A DNA stretch of 64,000 nucleotides. Source: Shewanella atlantica (GTDB lineage: Bacteria > Pseudomonadota > Gammaproteobacteria > Enterobacterales > Shewanellaceae). A model generated the notes under the pieces. It worked only from the letters and a program-made list of their open reading frames with translations. It made no database searches and was not told the DNA's origin. Shown in pieces: positions 1-9,330 of the stretch (positions are counted from its first letter, which is position 1; the number at the start of each line of letters is the position of its first letter). The DNA is taken from positions 620,001 to 684,000 of the forward strand of contig NZ_RXNV01000001.1 of NCBI RefSeq assembly GCF_003966265.1. The letters are read 5' to 3'. The position numbers were made by a program, and so were the translations under genes.

Positions 1-577
1 AAGAAATTATAAGCAGATAAAATCTTTATTGAAACCTGTTTACAAGTTTATTTCATAAAACTAACAGCCAAAAATCTATGACAGAGCTTTTCCTGTAACT
101 ATCCCTTTAATTTTGATCTTCCAATACAGGAAAGTGACTCTGGACGATGCAAAAACAAGGAGTTTCAATCCTGTTTTATTTGAGTTTTGAATCCGGAGAA
201 TTCTCACTTAAAAACCAAGAGTAGAAAAATCAGATAGCATCAGCTTAACTGATAGGTATACTCACATATCTGCTATACGCTCAATAAAACCTCATGTTTT
301 AATGGGGACAGTCTAAATAAATCCACTAGCGGTCAATTAGCTGTTGCTTTATTAATCGATAGCGAAGCAAGTTTTAAAACAGTGGTAAAAGTGAGATCTA
401 GCACAAGGTTATAGGTAATAAACTCATGCTAAAAAAGAGTCAGACCAGCTTGAATCACTTCTGACTTATTAGGTTAACTGGCACAGTAAACTTACATAAG
501 TAAAGACGAATAAAGTTGACCAATTTGAATAGCAATGCCTATGATGGCATCAGTATCCGCAAACAGGTAGGTAATAT
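1..577. other. 577-bp stretch with no gene seen
   Basis: AT-rich sequence at the window edge. I find no convincing reading frame on either strand. An imperfect hairpin (AGTCAGA / TCTGACT, about 438-466) lies in it, and the last 15 bases form the ribosome binding site of the next gene (AGGTAGG, six bases before the ATG). The stretch could hold the promoter of that gene or the end of an upstream transcript. Confidence 0.5.
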
Positions 578-940
578 ATGACAGCAATTTCCCATGTCTA
601 CAACTATACAGTTCGATGCCCACACATTAAGGACCCTGCACATCCAACCACCTGGCAAAACCATGTAGAATTCAATCAGTCTTGCGAAATTGGCTTAAAC
701 AGAATCACTAAATGGCATGGCCGTTCGGGTCACCGTATTTTTGAGATCGATGGTTTTGTCGTTCGTGAAGCCGACACCGAAAGCGCATACTTTGCGATGC
801 AAACCAGTCGACTCAGAGGCGATGGTCACGCTTTGGCCACTTTCAAGATATTTATGGATGACGCGACTAAAGACACATCAGTCGAAGAGATTATGCAGCA
901 CCTCATTGCAGACTACAGCGACAAGATCGCAGGTCTTTAA
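578..940 (+). CDS. Hypothetical protein, 120 aa
   Basis: I do not recognise this family. The frame is open for 120 codons, begins with ATG after a good AGGTAGG ribosome binding site and is followed by a hairpin, so it looks like a real single-gene unit. The protein has no signal peptide, membrane segment or lipobox. It is mixed alpha/beta in character, with several His and Cys residues in the first half (for example RCPHIKDPAHP) that are not arranged in a metal motif I know. It ends in an acidic, helical tail. It is predicted to be cytosolic. No function is proposed. A second frame overlapping it (717-983) is a shadow. Confidence 0.7.
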   Translation: MTAISHVYNYTVRCPHIKDPAHPTTWQNHVEFNQSCEIGLNRITKWHGRSGHRIFEIDGFVVREADTESAYFAMQTSRLRGDGHALATFKIFMDDATKDTSVEEIMQHLIADYSDKIAGL

Positions 941-1350
941 TATCGAAGGAAGTTTTCACTCTTTAGTAATGAAGAGTCTTTAATATAAAATGAAACTGCC
1001 TCAATTGATGAGGCAGTTCACGTTTCTGCCCAATCAAATCCTGCACAGATCACACTTCTACACTTTCCCTCCGTTAACGAAATACAAGATAAGTTTAATG
1101 GTAAAGAAATAACACCATAAATAATCAATAACTAACATTGAACTTTGTAAAATCTAACGGCTTTACCACTCATTCCTATCAAATTGCCGATTTTCATAGG
1201 TACTGTTACACTTTTTCAGCCATTAATTCGTTCATAAAAATAAAAAAATATTCTTGGCCGTGATTGGGTAACAACGAAATCAAGCTGTTCGCCAGTCCGA
1301 TGGATGATTAAACCTCTTCATTATTAATTAATTAAAGGATAATTGAACTC
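941..1350. other. Intergenic region with hairpin, upstream of ndh
   Basis: A perfect 10-bp stem (AACTGCCTCA / TGAGGCAGTT, 993-1017, loop ATTGA) follows the 578-940 gene. It has no clear T-run, so termination there is uncertain. The rest is AT-rich and should contain the ndh promoter; I could not assign a specific regulator site. Confidence 0.5.
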
Positions 1351-2652
1351 ATGCAAGAAATGGTCAATATAGTCATCGTCGGTGGTGGTGCTGGTGGTAT
1401 GGAGATTGCCACAAAACTGGGTCGTAAACTCGGAAAAAAGGGAAAAGCTCGGGTCACTCTAATTGATTGTGCCGAAAGCCATGTTTGGAAACCTTTGTTG
1501 CATGAGGTTGCCACGGGAGCACTGGATATCGGTATCGATGCTCTCAGCTATCGCGGTCATGCCGCCAATCATGGTTATCATTTTCAGCAAGGGGCTATGA
1601 CCAACATTGACCGCGACAATAAGCAGGTCATATTAGCGCCTATTATGGATGATGCCGGTGAAGAACTACTGCCGGCACGTCGTATCAGTTATGACTATCT
1701 GGTTATTGCCATTGGCAGTATCGCCAATGACTTCAAGATCCCGGGTGTTCGTGAACACTGCGTCTTCCTTGACAGTACCGAGCAGGCTATGGAGATCCGT
1801 AGCATGCTGTTAAATAAATTCATGCGCTATGCGAGTCACCACCAGCTGGATGAAAAGATAAAAATTGCCGTTGTTGGAGCGGGGGCCACCGGGGTCGAGA
1901 TGTCCGCTGAGATGCATCACGCCGTCGATCAACTCAGCGGCTTTGGTTACAAAATCGATAGCAGCCTGTTAGAGGTAACCTTGGTCGAAGCCGATGAACG
2001 AATTTTACCTAAAGTAGAAAAGCGTGAGATTTCAGATTCGGTAGCGAAGGAGCTCACCGCAATTGGTGTCAATGTGCTTACCAATACCCGTATCAGTGAG
2101 GTCACCCCCGAAGGATTACATACTACCGAAGGCAAACAGATCCCTGCAGATATGGTTATTTGGTCAACGGGAGTTAAGGCTCCCGATTTCTTAAATGAAA
2201 TTGGTGGACTCGAGAGTAACCATATAAACCAGATTATGGTTAAGCAAAATATGCAGACAACCCGTGATCCCCATATTTTTGCCATTGGAGATTGTGCAGC
2301 CTGCCCACAAGAAGATGGAAGCTGGGTTCCGCCAAGGGGGCAGTCAGCAAGACAGATGGCATTGATGACGGCGGATAACATCAGCCTGATGATAGGCAAC
2401 AAGACGCCTGGCCACGAATACGTTTATAAAGATCTGGGCTCATTGGTTAACCTGTCAAAATTTCATACCGTGGGTAACCTGATGTCATTCATGGGAGGAG
2501 GTGTATTAGTAGAAGGTAAGATAGCCAGATTCGTCTATACCTCCTTGTACCGTAGACATTTGATCGAGCTTCACGGGGTATTTAAAGGGACCTTGTTAAT
2601 GTTTGCCAAGGGGATCAGCCGCATTATTCATCCTCACCTGAAGCTTCACTAG
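1351..2652 (+). CDS. ndh: Type II NADH dehydrogenase (NDH-2)
   Basis: Single-subunit, non-proton-pumping NADH:quinone oxidoreductase, a peripheral membrane flavoprotein that feeds electrons into the quinone pool. The 433-aa length fits the family. Two Rossmann dinucleotide motifs are visible: GGGAGG at residues 11-16 for FAD and VVGAGATGVE near residues 175-184 for NADH. The segment HVWKPLLHEVATG and the C-terminal AIGDCAA (FAD-binding) are typical of Ndh. The ATG at 1351 is preceded by AAGGATAA at good spacing; a second ATG three codons later is less well placed. It is monocistronic, followed by a strong terminator. The assignment is secure from motifs and length. Confidence 0.95.
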   Translation: MQEMVNIVIVGGGAGGMEIATKLGRKLGKKGKARVTLIDCAESHVWKPLLHEVATGALDIGIDALSYRGHAANHGYHFQQGAMTNIDRDNKQVILAPIMDDAGEELLPARRISYDYLVIAIGSIANDFKIPGVREHCVFLDSTEQAMEIRSMLLNKFMRYASHHQLDEKIKIAVVGAGATGVEMSAEMHHAVDQLSGFGYKIDSSLLEVTLVEADERILPKVEKREISDSVAKELTAIGVNVLTNTRISEVTPEGLHTTEGKQIPADMVIWSTGVKAPDFLNEIGGLESNHINQIMVKQNMQTTRDPHIFAIGDCAACPQEDGSWVPPRGQSARQMALMTADNISLMIGNKTPGHEYVYKDLGSLVNLSKFHTVGNLMSFMGGGVLVEGKIARFVYTSLYRRHLIELHGVFKGTLLMFAKGISRIIHPHLKLH

Positions 2653-2684
2653 TCTCAGGCAGAAAGCCTGTAGTCATCACATGG

Positions 2685-2708
2685 AGCCTCCTAACGGAGG
2701 CTTTTTAA
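2685..2708 (+). terminator. Rho-independent terminator of ndh
   Basis: Perfect stem AGCCTCC / GGAGGCT with a TAAC loop followed by a T-run, 33 bp after the ndh stop codon. Confidence 0.9.
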
Positions 2709-2812
2709 TTTCTAAGAAAAAAGGTTAAAATACCAGGCTGTCGACAACATTTTTCACTCATGCCAATCACTTTATTAAGCCATTCGCATAAGCAATTAAC
2801 ATAAGAGTAACC

Positions 2813-3028
2813 ATGACTAAATTACTATCATTAACATTGATCCTCGCCACTCTCATCACTCTATCTGCCTGCGCGGAGCTTAAAGAAACGGGACGTATCA
2901 TTGGAGATACCACCAAAGAGGTGACGACTGAAATTGGTCACGCAACAAGAGACACAACCAAAGCTATAGGTCATGCATCTCGCGATGCCGTGAAATCGGT
3001 TAACGACGATCTAAGCAAGAAAGACTAA
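2813..3028 (+). CDS. Small lipoprotein with degenerate 11-residue repeats
   Basis: A 71-aa exported lipoprotein. Residues 1-20 are a signal peptide ending in the lipobox LSAC, with Cys20 as the expected lipidated residue. The mature part is a low-complexity amphipathic helix built from imperfect repeats of the type TKxIGHAxRD (IGDTTKE, IGHATRDTTKA, IGHASRDAVKS). Such repeats suggest a coiled or surface-lying helix rather than an enzyme. Ser, Thr, Lys and Asp dominate. It lies alone between ndh and a convergent thioesterase gene. The position of the lipid anchor (inner or outer membrane) and the function are unknown; it is not +2 Asp, so outer membrane sorting is possible. Confidence 0.85.
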   Translation: MTKLLSLTLILATLITLSACAELKETGRIIGDTTKEVTTEIGHATRDTTKAIGHASRDAVKSVNDDLSKKD

Positions 3029-3040
3029 TGCTTTATATTT

Positions 3041-3062
3041 GGCCCGGTTATCGCTCCGGGCC
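3041..3062. terminator. Hairpin between convergent genes
   Basis: Perfect GC-rich stem GGCCCGG / CCGGGCC with an 8-nt loop, placed between the lipoprotein gene and the convergent thioesterase gene. The T-tract is poor on both strands, so it is only a probable shared terminator. Confidence 0.55.
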
Positions 3063-3086
3063 GAACTTTGCAATATTCGTTGCCCG

Positions 3087-3455
3087 TTAAGCGGCGCTGG
3101 CTCTTATTCCATGTGCCATAGGTCCCCCTTTCTCGTCAACATTCACAAATACCATCTTGTTAATACACACCACAGGCAGATGAGTCACTTTATTTCTCAC
3201 TTCACATCGAACAACAATAGAGGTATTACCGGAACTGATTAACTCGAGTCCAAACTCAATGACATCTCCCTGTCTTGCCGGTGTTATAAAATTAATCTCA
3301 GAAATAAACTTAGTGACGATACTGGTACTTTTCATCTGGCAACCAGCAAAGATGGCAGCCTCCTCATCTATCCAGCTTAATATTTGCCCTCCAAACAGTG
3401 CATTCGCTGGATTCAAATGTTCAGGTTTAATGAACCTTCTACTGTAATATTTCAT
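3087..3455 (-). CDS. Acyl-CoA thioesterase, YciA/BACH-type hotdog fold
   Basis: A single hotdog domain of 122 aa that should hydrolyse acyl-CoA thioesters in the cytosol. The N-terminal segment NPANALFGGQILSWIDEEAAIFA carries the family signature, with the expected N-x-x-G-x-x-FGG and the catalytic-type Asp in WID. The central region TKFISEINFITPARQGDVIEFGLELISSGNTSI gives the beta-sheet typical of YciA-like enzymes. The protein is a little shorter than E. coli YciA and lacks its longer C-terminal tail, so substrate range cannot be judged. It is convergent with the lipoprotein gene and sits alone. Confidence 0.88.
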   Translation of the reverse strand: MKYYSRRFIKPEHLNPANALFGGQILSWIDEEAAIFAGCQMKSTSIVTKFISEINFITPARQGDVIEFGLELISSGNTSIVVRCEVRNKVTHLPVVCINKMVFVNVDEKGGPMAHGIRASAA

Positions 3456-3783
3456 CGCTTTCTCCCCTTGCTACTCACGCTCAACATGAGTGATTGCCTA
3501 AACTAGAACCTCCATACCTATAAATGAGTAGCACAAAGAGTGCCAACATAAAAAGCGCATTATCAACGCCTTAGACACGAACCAAGTATTGACAATGCAC
3601 CAAGACTGGGATGACTCAGTGATGAGCTCCCTTAAATGAAGCAAAATACCCTAGGCACACCAACGCATTTCATCGTCATAAAAGCTCAACATTAGTGTCC
3701 TCAGCACGTCATATAAATCACCGACTATCATCGCGTTAACCAGCTGGACTCAAAGTAAACACAATAATTTAAGGGTGATGATA
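3456..3783. other. Intergenic region upstream of the phosphatase pair
   Basis: No gene seen. It must hold the promoters of the thioesterase (-) and the phosphatase pair (+). Two copies of CGTCATA, at 3674-3680 and 3707-3713, lie 33 bp apart on the same strand. They resemble half-sites of the PhoB box (CTGTCAT), but no standard 7-4-7 tandem box is present, so phosphate control is suggested, not shown. Confidence 0.35.
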
Positions 3784-5283
3784 GTGATTAATATGAAAAC
3801 TGTAGCTGCGCTCGTTTCATGCAGTTTAGTGACTATGGCAGCCAATGCTGACCTGTTACCGTCCGCACAAACTGACAGCGAATGGTTTAAAGCCAGTGCA
3901 CTAAAGGTCGCGGAAAAGACTGAACAACAGACTAAAGAGAAGGCTAAAAACGTGATTCTTTTTGTCGGTGATGGCATGGGGATCTCGACCCTAACGGCAG
4001 CACGGATCTACCAGGGCCAGCAAGTTCAAGGTAACGAAGGTGGTGAAGAGAACTTTCTCAGCTTCGAGAACTTCCCTAATACGGCATTAGTTAAAACCTA
4101 TAATACGAATCAGCAAACTCCTGATTCTGCCGGCACAATGACAGCGATGGCAACAGGCGTTAAGTCTAAGGCGGGCGTATTATCCGTCTCAGACACCAGT
4201 TTACGCGCTAACTGTTTGTCATCTAAAGGGAATGAATTGATCACACTCGTCGACCTTGCCAATGCAAAAGGGCTATCGACCGGCGTTGTCAGTACCGCAC
4301 GTATTACCCATGCCACACCGGCAGCCACCTACTCAAATACCCCGGAACGTAACTGGGAAGCGGACAGCAACCTACCAACTGAAGCCGTTGTAAATGAATG
4401 CCAGGATATCGCATACCAACTTGTGATGCGTGAAGAAGCCAATGCGCTTTCTGTGGCACTCGGTGGCGGTCGTCGTAACTTCATTCCGGATACGGTTACA
4501 GATGGTGAAGACAAGTCGGGTCGTCGTAAAGATGGTGTCGACCTGACTAAAGTCTGGACCGAGAACTTCAGCAACTCTGCTTACGTATGGAATAAAGCCG
4601 GGTTTGATGCCATAGACACAAGGGCGACGGATCACCTGTTGGGCTTATTCAACTCTTCACACATGGAGTATGAAGCAGACAGGGCTGATGATACTGCCGG
4701 TGAGCCCTCACTCACACAGATGACCACTAAGTCTATAGATATACTAAAAAAGAATGAACAGGGCTACCTGTTAATTGTGGAGTCGGGTCGAATAGACCAT
4801 GCCCACCACGCAGGCAACGCAAGCCGGGCACTGGCTGACACGGTTGAGCTTTCAAACGCAGTTCAGGCCGCACTCGACAACACAGATCCTGAAGAGACCT
4901 TAATCATGGTTACCGCAGATCATAGTCACGTATTCACGATTGCCGGCTACCCGAAACGCGGCAACCCTATCTTAGGCTTAGTTCACAATGTCGATGGCAA
5001 CCTGGCCAGCGCCGATGATGGGAAACCCTACACAACTTTAGGTTACACCAATGGTCCCGGTGCCGTGATAGGTCTGCGTGATGATCTCTCATCGGTCGAC
5101 ACTCAAGATAAAGACTTTATGCAACAAGCTCTTATTCCAATGGGAAGTGAAACTCATGCGGGTGAAGATATCAGCTTACATGCCACAGGCCCGGGCTCAC
5201 ATCTGGCTCAGGGCGTTATCGAGCAAAATGTTATTTTCCATATCATCAATCAGGCCCAGTCCCTTGGCGGCACGAAATACTAG
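3784..5283 (+). CDS. phoA: Alkaline phosphatase, secreted
   Basis: PhoA-superfamily metalloenzyme that releases phosphate from monoesters outside the cytoplasm. A Sec signal peptide (MKTVAALVSCSLVTMAANA) is cut before DLLP. Metal and catalytic motifs are in place: VGDGMGIST near residue 60 (metal Asp), TPDSAGT with nucleophile Ser115, RIDHAHHAGN, TADHSHVF and the C-terminal ETHAGEDISL. About 499 aa, usual for the marine bacterial type. Start choice: AAGGG at 3771-3775 is best spaced for the GTG at 3784; the ATG at 3793 is a realistic alternative and leaves the same mature protein. It lies 17 bp upstream of a second phosphatase gene and almost certainly shares its transcript. Confidence 0.93.
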   Translation: MINMKTVAALVSCSLVTMAANADLLPSAQTDSEWFKASALKVAEKTEQQTKEKAKNVILFVGDGMGISTLTAARIYQGQQVQGNEGGEENFLSFENFPNTALVKTYNTNQQTPDSAGTMTAMATGVKSKAGVLSVSDTSLRANCLSSKGNELITLVDLANAKGLSTGVVSTARITHATPAATYSNTPERNWEADSNLPTEAVVNECQDIAYQLVMREEANALSVALGGGRRNFIPDTVTDGEDKSGRRKDGVDLTKVWTENFSNSAYVWNKAGFDAIDTRATDHLLGLFNSSHMEYEADRADDTAGEPSLTQMTTKSIDILKKNEQGYLLIVESGRIDHAHHAGNASRALADTVELSNAVQAALDNTDPEETLIMVTADHSHVFTIAGYPKRGNPILGLVHNVDGNLASADDGKPYTTLGYTNGPGAVIGLRDDLSSVDTQDKDFMQQALIPMGSETHAGEDISLHATGPGSHLAQGVIEQNVIFHIINQAQSLGGTKY

Positions 5284-5300
5284 AATTTTGGAGCAAAAAA

Positions 5301-6932
5301 ATGAATAAGAAATTACTCGTACTGTCTATGGCAGCAATATTAGGTCTGACGGCATGTGGAAGCGATGGTGACAGTGGTGCAAACGGCAACGATGGTAACA
5401 ATGGCGGCGATGGGAGTAACGGCAGTAACGGGAAAGATTGGACGGCCGTAAATGAGTGGTATATCGATGGTCAGCGCCGTGTAACAAAAGCCGCCGACAC
5501 AGTAGTAAACAATCAGGCCGGGGCAGCTAAGAACATCATATTGTTCGTTGGTGATGGTATGGGGATCTCCACGGTTACCGCCGCACGCATTCTTGAAGGT
5601 CAGTTAAAAGGAGATACGGGGGAGGAAAACTCACTTTCTTTTGAAACACTTCCCCATATCGGCCTGGCTAAAACTTACAATGTCGATGGTCAAACGCCGG
5701 ATTCTGCCGGTACCATGACGGCAATGGTCACAGGCGTTAAAACCGATGTTGGTGTGATATCTCAAGCGGAAGGAGTCAGCCGCGGAAACTGCGCCTCAAC
5801 CTCAGGCCAGGACCTGATGACCTCACTCGAACTCGCTTCGGTAGCTGGCTTATCGACAGGGGTTGTCTCTACCGCCCGAATCACTCACGCGACTCCTGCC
5901 GCCACCTATGCACACTCACCTGAGCGCAACTGGGAGAGCGATGCCGACCTACCGGCAGAAGCGATAACAAACGGTTGTAAAGATATTGCCGCTCAACTAT
6001 TAGACTATAGCTACGGCAGTGGAGTGAATGTGGTCATGGGGGGAGGTCGACGCGCCTTTATTCCCGATACAGTTACCGATGCTGAGGGCAAAACAGGTAA
6101 ACGTAAAGATGGACGAGATCTCACCGCAGAGTGGACGGCTAAATACAGCAATGCAGCCTACGTCGAAGACAGAGATAGCTTTTTAGCATTAGACCCGACA
6201 ACGACCGACCATGCCCTTGGCCTGTTCAACTCATCCCACATGGAGTATGACTACGACCGGACGACTGAGGGAGTAACCGGTGAACCTTCACTGGCAGAGA
6301 TGACGGCTAAAACCATCGACATTCTCAAGAAAAATGATAAAGGCTTTGTGCTTATCATTGAAGCCGGTCGAATCGATCATGCACATCATGCGGGTAATGC
6401 CGCCAGAGCCCTTCACGACACAATAGCACTGTCTGAAGCGGTACGTGTCGCGATGGAGAAGACCTCATCTAAAGATACCCTGCTTATGGTCACGGCCGAT
6501 CACAGCCATGTATTTACCATTGCGGGCTATCCTACCCGTGGCAACCCTATACTCGGTCTGGTGAAAGGAAACGACTCCGCCGGAGTGCCGGTGATCACTA
6601 ACTCAACGGACTCAAACGGCCTGCCCTACACCACAGTTGGGTATACCAATGGACGCGGTTTTGCAGAGCTTAGTACCGGTGGCGACGAGCGTTATGGCTA
6701 CCCTATCCAGGCGGGTCGAGTAGACCTGAATTATGTCGACACGCTTAATGCTGGTTTCCATCAGGAAGCACTCATTCCATTAGAGAGTGAAACTCACGCC
6801 GGTGAAGATGTCGGGATATTCGCCAGTGGTCCCGGTGCACATTTGATACAGGGAACGGTAGAGCAAAACCATATCTTCCATGTGATGAATCACGCCGCAA
6901 ACCTGGTCGTAAAAGCACAAGCGGCCCAGTAA
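5301..6932 (+). CDS. phoA: Alkaline phosphatase lipoprotein with collagen-like linker
   Basis: Paralogue of the preceding phosphatase, aligned along its whole length, with the same motifs (VGDGMGIST, TPDSAGT with Ser135, RIDHAHHAGN, TADHSHVF, ETHAGEDVGI). It differs at both ends. The N-terminus is a lipoprotein signal with lipobox LTAC (Cys19). This is followed at once by nine uninterrupted Gly-X-Y triplets rich in Asn, Asp and Ser (GSD GDS ... GKD), a collagen-like flexible spacer that would hold the enzyme away from the membrane. The region before the last motif carries an extra loop (LSTGGDERYGYP). GGAG seven bases before the ATG supports the start. A secreted and a tethered phosphatase from one operon is the likely arrangement. 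Confidence 0.93.
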   Translation: MNKKLLVLSMAAILGLTACGSDGDSGANGNDGNNGGDGSNGSNGKDWTAVNEWYIDGQRRVTKAADTVVNNQAGAAKNIILFVGDGMGISTVTAARILEGQLKGDTGEENSLSFETLPHIGLAKTYNVDGQTPDSAGTMTAMVTGVKTDVGVISQAEGVSRGNCASTSGQDLMTSLELASVAGLSTGVVSTARITHATPAATYAHSPERNWESDADLPAEAITNGCKDIAAQLLDYSYGSGVNVVMGGGRRAFIPDTVTDAEGKTGKRKDGRDLTAEWTAKYSNAAYVEDRDSFLALDPTTTDHALGLFNSSHMEYDYDRTTEGVTGEPSLAEMTAKTIDILKKNDKGFVLIIEAGRIDHAHHAGNAARALHDTIALSEAVRVAMEKTSSKDTLLMVTADHSHVFTIAGYPTRGNPILGLVKGNDSAGVPVITNSTDSNGLPYTTVGYTNGRGFAELSTGGDERYGYPIQAGRVDLNYVDTLNAGFHQEALIPLESETHAGEDVGIFASGPGAHLIQGTVEQNHIFHVMNHAANLVVKAQAAQ

Positions 6933-7061
6933 GTATCGACAGAGTCGGTTAACAAGCTAACCCATCGAAATTATTGATATGGATTAGTCAATCAGGGTCA
7001 CCAAAGTGCGTTTTTGATGACCTTGATTTTATTTTACCTTCAACAAAGTAGTGGAGTTTTT

Positions 7062-7850
7062 ATGAAGTACACTTTACTTAACGCAGTACTTAGCGCAGTG
7101 ATAATACTCTCAATCAGTCATGCCTCTCTTGCCCACTCTGACATTCCGGCTCCGAAGCCACAACAAATGCCAGCACCTTCATTTGAGTGCGCAAGTTTAT
7201 CACCAAGCAACATAGATGCTCGATATGCCGTTTTCAGTAGCCAATCACAACCGGGCTATGAGGTGAGTGATAGGGAGATTAGGCTGATTAAAAGCCAGAA
7301 TAGAGTGATCTACAAAAAATCCCCCATAGCATTTGAGGCCTGGGATAGAAATGGTGAATATGTACGATACTTTCCACAGGAGTTGCGTTCAATAACTTAT
7401 CGGCCCAGCGACCTCCGCTCCCTCAATATGAGCTACGATCTCGAACAGCTTTTCCACTTAGTCTCACCTAAACTCAAGTCACAACTAAGGCCGGCTGAGA
7501 GTATTGAGCGCTCATGTTTTACAGTGAATCAATACCAAGGCCAACAAGATGGACAAGAGATAGAGTTGGAGTGGATAGCATCACTTTCGCTCCCCTACCG
7601 ACTTACCATAGGGCAAGGCCAACAAAGAACAACCTATCGCTTAATCTCGGCTAACAACATCAATGCTGATGAGTTCAATGCCCTCACCAGAGACTATAAT
7701 GATTTGGATTTCGCCGATGTCGGCGATAGTGAATCAGACCCCTTTATCGCTAAGATGATAACTCAGGGGTTTATCCAACATGGTAATTCAGGTTTTTATG
7801 ACAGTAATGGCAATCAGCTCTCAGAGGGTCATGGCAGCCACGGCCACTAA
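7062..7850 (+). CDS. Secreted protein of unknown function with His-rich tail
   Basis: I do not recognise the family. The start used here is the ATG at 7062, preceded by GGAG; an upstream frame start at 7014 has no ribosome binding site. Residues 1-25 form a signal peptide (LLNAVLSAVIILSISHASLAHS). The mature protein, about 235 aa, is beta-rich and has two Cys (ECASL and RSCFT), which could form one periplasmic disulfide. It ends in EGHGSHGH, a possible metal-binding tail. It follows the two alkaline phosphatases after 130 bp with no strong terminator in between, so it may belong to the same unit and serve phosphate scavenging; that link is positional only. Confidence 0.75.
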   Translation: MKYTLLNAVLSAVIILSISHASLAHSDIPAPKPQQMPAPSFECASLSPSNIDARYAVFSSQSQPGYEVSDREIRLIKSQNRVIYKKSPIAFEAWDRNGEYVRYFPQELRSITYRPSDLRSLNMSYDLEQLFHLVSPKLKSQLRPAESIERSCFTVNQYQGQQDGQEIELEWIASLSLPYRLTIGQGQQRTTYRLISANNINADEFNALTRDYNDLDFADVGDSESDPFIAKMITQGFIQHGNSGFYDSNGNQLSEGHGSHGH

Positions 7851-7923
7851 CCTTTACATGTAGAGGCTGTGACGTACACAGGCCTTTAGATACACAAGTC
7901 TTTAGATACACAGACCCGAAAAT

Positions 7924-7949
7924 AAAAAGTCTGCTGATGCAGACTTTTT
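7924..7949. terminator. Bidirectional terminator
   Basis: Perfect 11-bp stem AAAAAGTCTGC / GCAGACTTTTT, loop TGAT, between the + strand secreted protein and the convergent ltaE. The A-tract and T-tract make it work in both directions. Confidence 0.92.
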
Positions 7950-7971
7950 ACCAAAAAACTTCCCTACTGAG

Positions 7972-8982
7972 CTATTTCAGGTGTCGCTTGAGTTCACCAA
8001 TAAAGGTATCGATATCGTCGCGACTTATATCGGCGTGAGTCACTAACCTGAGTGTAGAGCCAGGGCTTATCAAGATACCTGATTGCTTTAGTTTCGTCGC
8101 GAGAGATGAAATATCTACGCCGTCGTTGACTTGTGCGAATACCATATTTGTCTGAACTTGGGCGAGCTCGACTCGGAACTCTGCCAGTGTCGACAACTGC
8201 TCTGCAAGATAACGGGCATTATCATGGTCGATGGTTAAGCGCTCAACCTGATCTGTTATCGCTAAACCCGCTGCCGCCGCAAGTATACCGGCCTGACGCA
8301 TTCCACCACCTAACATTTTACGCCAGCGTCTCGCTTTCCCTATCAAGCGTTCATCACCTAACAAGATGGAGCCCACCGGAGCACAAAGGCCCTTAGATAA
8401 GCAGATAGAGACAGAATCAAAATATTGTGTGATTTCACTAATCTCAATATTCTGCGCAACGGCCGCATTAGCGACTCGCGCCCCATCGAGGTGAATTTTC
8501 AAGCCATGGTTAAACGCTAATTGTTGCGCCTCGGCAATATAGTTCTGGGGAAGCACCTTGCCGCCGATAGTATTTTCTAAACTCACCAGTCGCGTATTAG
8601 CAAAATGCACGTCATCTGGCTTGATTGCCCCTTTGATATCCGACAGCAAAATCGAACCATCGGCTTGGTTGTTCAAGGGCTGAGGTTGAATGCTACCCAG
8701 CACCGCTGCGCCGCCGCCTTCAAACTTGTAGTTATGTGCCTGTTGACCACAGATATATTCATCGCCACGCTCACAATGCGACATCAGGGCTAACAAGTTG
8801 GCTTGTGTACCGGATGAGGTAAACAAAGCGCCATCGAAACCATACATTTCAGCAGCCAGAGCCTCTAAACGATTTACTGTCGGATCATCACCATAAACAT
8901 CATCCCCAACTTCGGCAGTCGCCATCGCTCTGCGCATCGCCTCTGTAGGCATGGTCACGGTATCGCTACGAAAATCAATCAT
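7972..8982 (-). CDS. ltaE: Low-specificity L-threonine aldolase
   Basis: PLP enzyme cleaving L-threonine and L-allo-threonine to glycine and acetaldehyde in the cytosol. The N-terminus IDFRSDTVTMPTEAMRRAM and the GDDVYGDDPTVNRLE segment are diagnostic. The Schiff-base lysine lies in CLSKGLCAPVGS near residue 196, followed by the RRWRKMLGGGMRQAG motif. Length of 336 aa matches the E. coli enzyme (333 aa). It is a single gene with a shared terminator downstream. Secure assignment. Confidence 0.95.
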   Translation of the reverse strand: MIDFRSDTVTMPTEAMRRAMATAEVGDDVYGDDPTVNRLEALAAEMYGFDGALFTSSGTQANLLALMSHCERGDEYICGQQAHNYKFEGGGAAVLGSIQPQPLNNQADGSILLSDIKGAIKPDDVHFANTRLVSLENTIGGKVLPQNYIAEAQQLAFNHGLKIHLDGARVANAAVAQNIEISEITQYFDSVSICLSKGLCAPVGSILLGDERLIGKARRWRKMLGGGMRQAGILAAAAGLAITDQVERLTIDHDNARYLAEQLSTLAEFRVELAQVQTNMVFAQVNDGVDISSLATKLKQSGILISPGSTLRLVTHADISRDDIDTFIGELKRHLK

Positions 8983-9330
8983 AAGGCCCCTTTACAACAA
9001 ATAAAATATTTCGAGATTAGGCATACTAACCTTACTGCTGACGAGGTGCTACTGTTAATCGAGCAGAGAAGTCTTCTAAAAGTATCATCAAGATTCAGAT
9101 AAATATTCAACCATCAACACATCAAACAGCTACTTTAGTAATATACCAAACAGAAAGATTAGCATTAATAAAAACAAACTAAGCACAAACCCACAACAAA
9201 CAAGAAACCAACACCTGCACCACACGCCAAAACATTAGAATAACTAATAGCAAAAAACAATAAAAGTCAGTATTCCTCACCCGAGTTTTAGTGCAAAATC
9301 TCTGCTCTTTTCTCATGATGGCGTATTCCA
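8983..9330. other. Divergent intergenic region, no gene
   Basis: 348 bp, strongly AT-rich, between ltaE and the divergent TRIC-like gene. It must contain both promoters. I see no operator-like palindrome or RNA structure. Confidence 0.5.
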
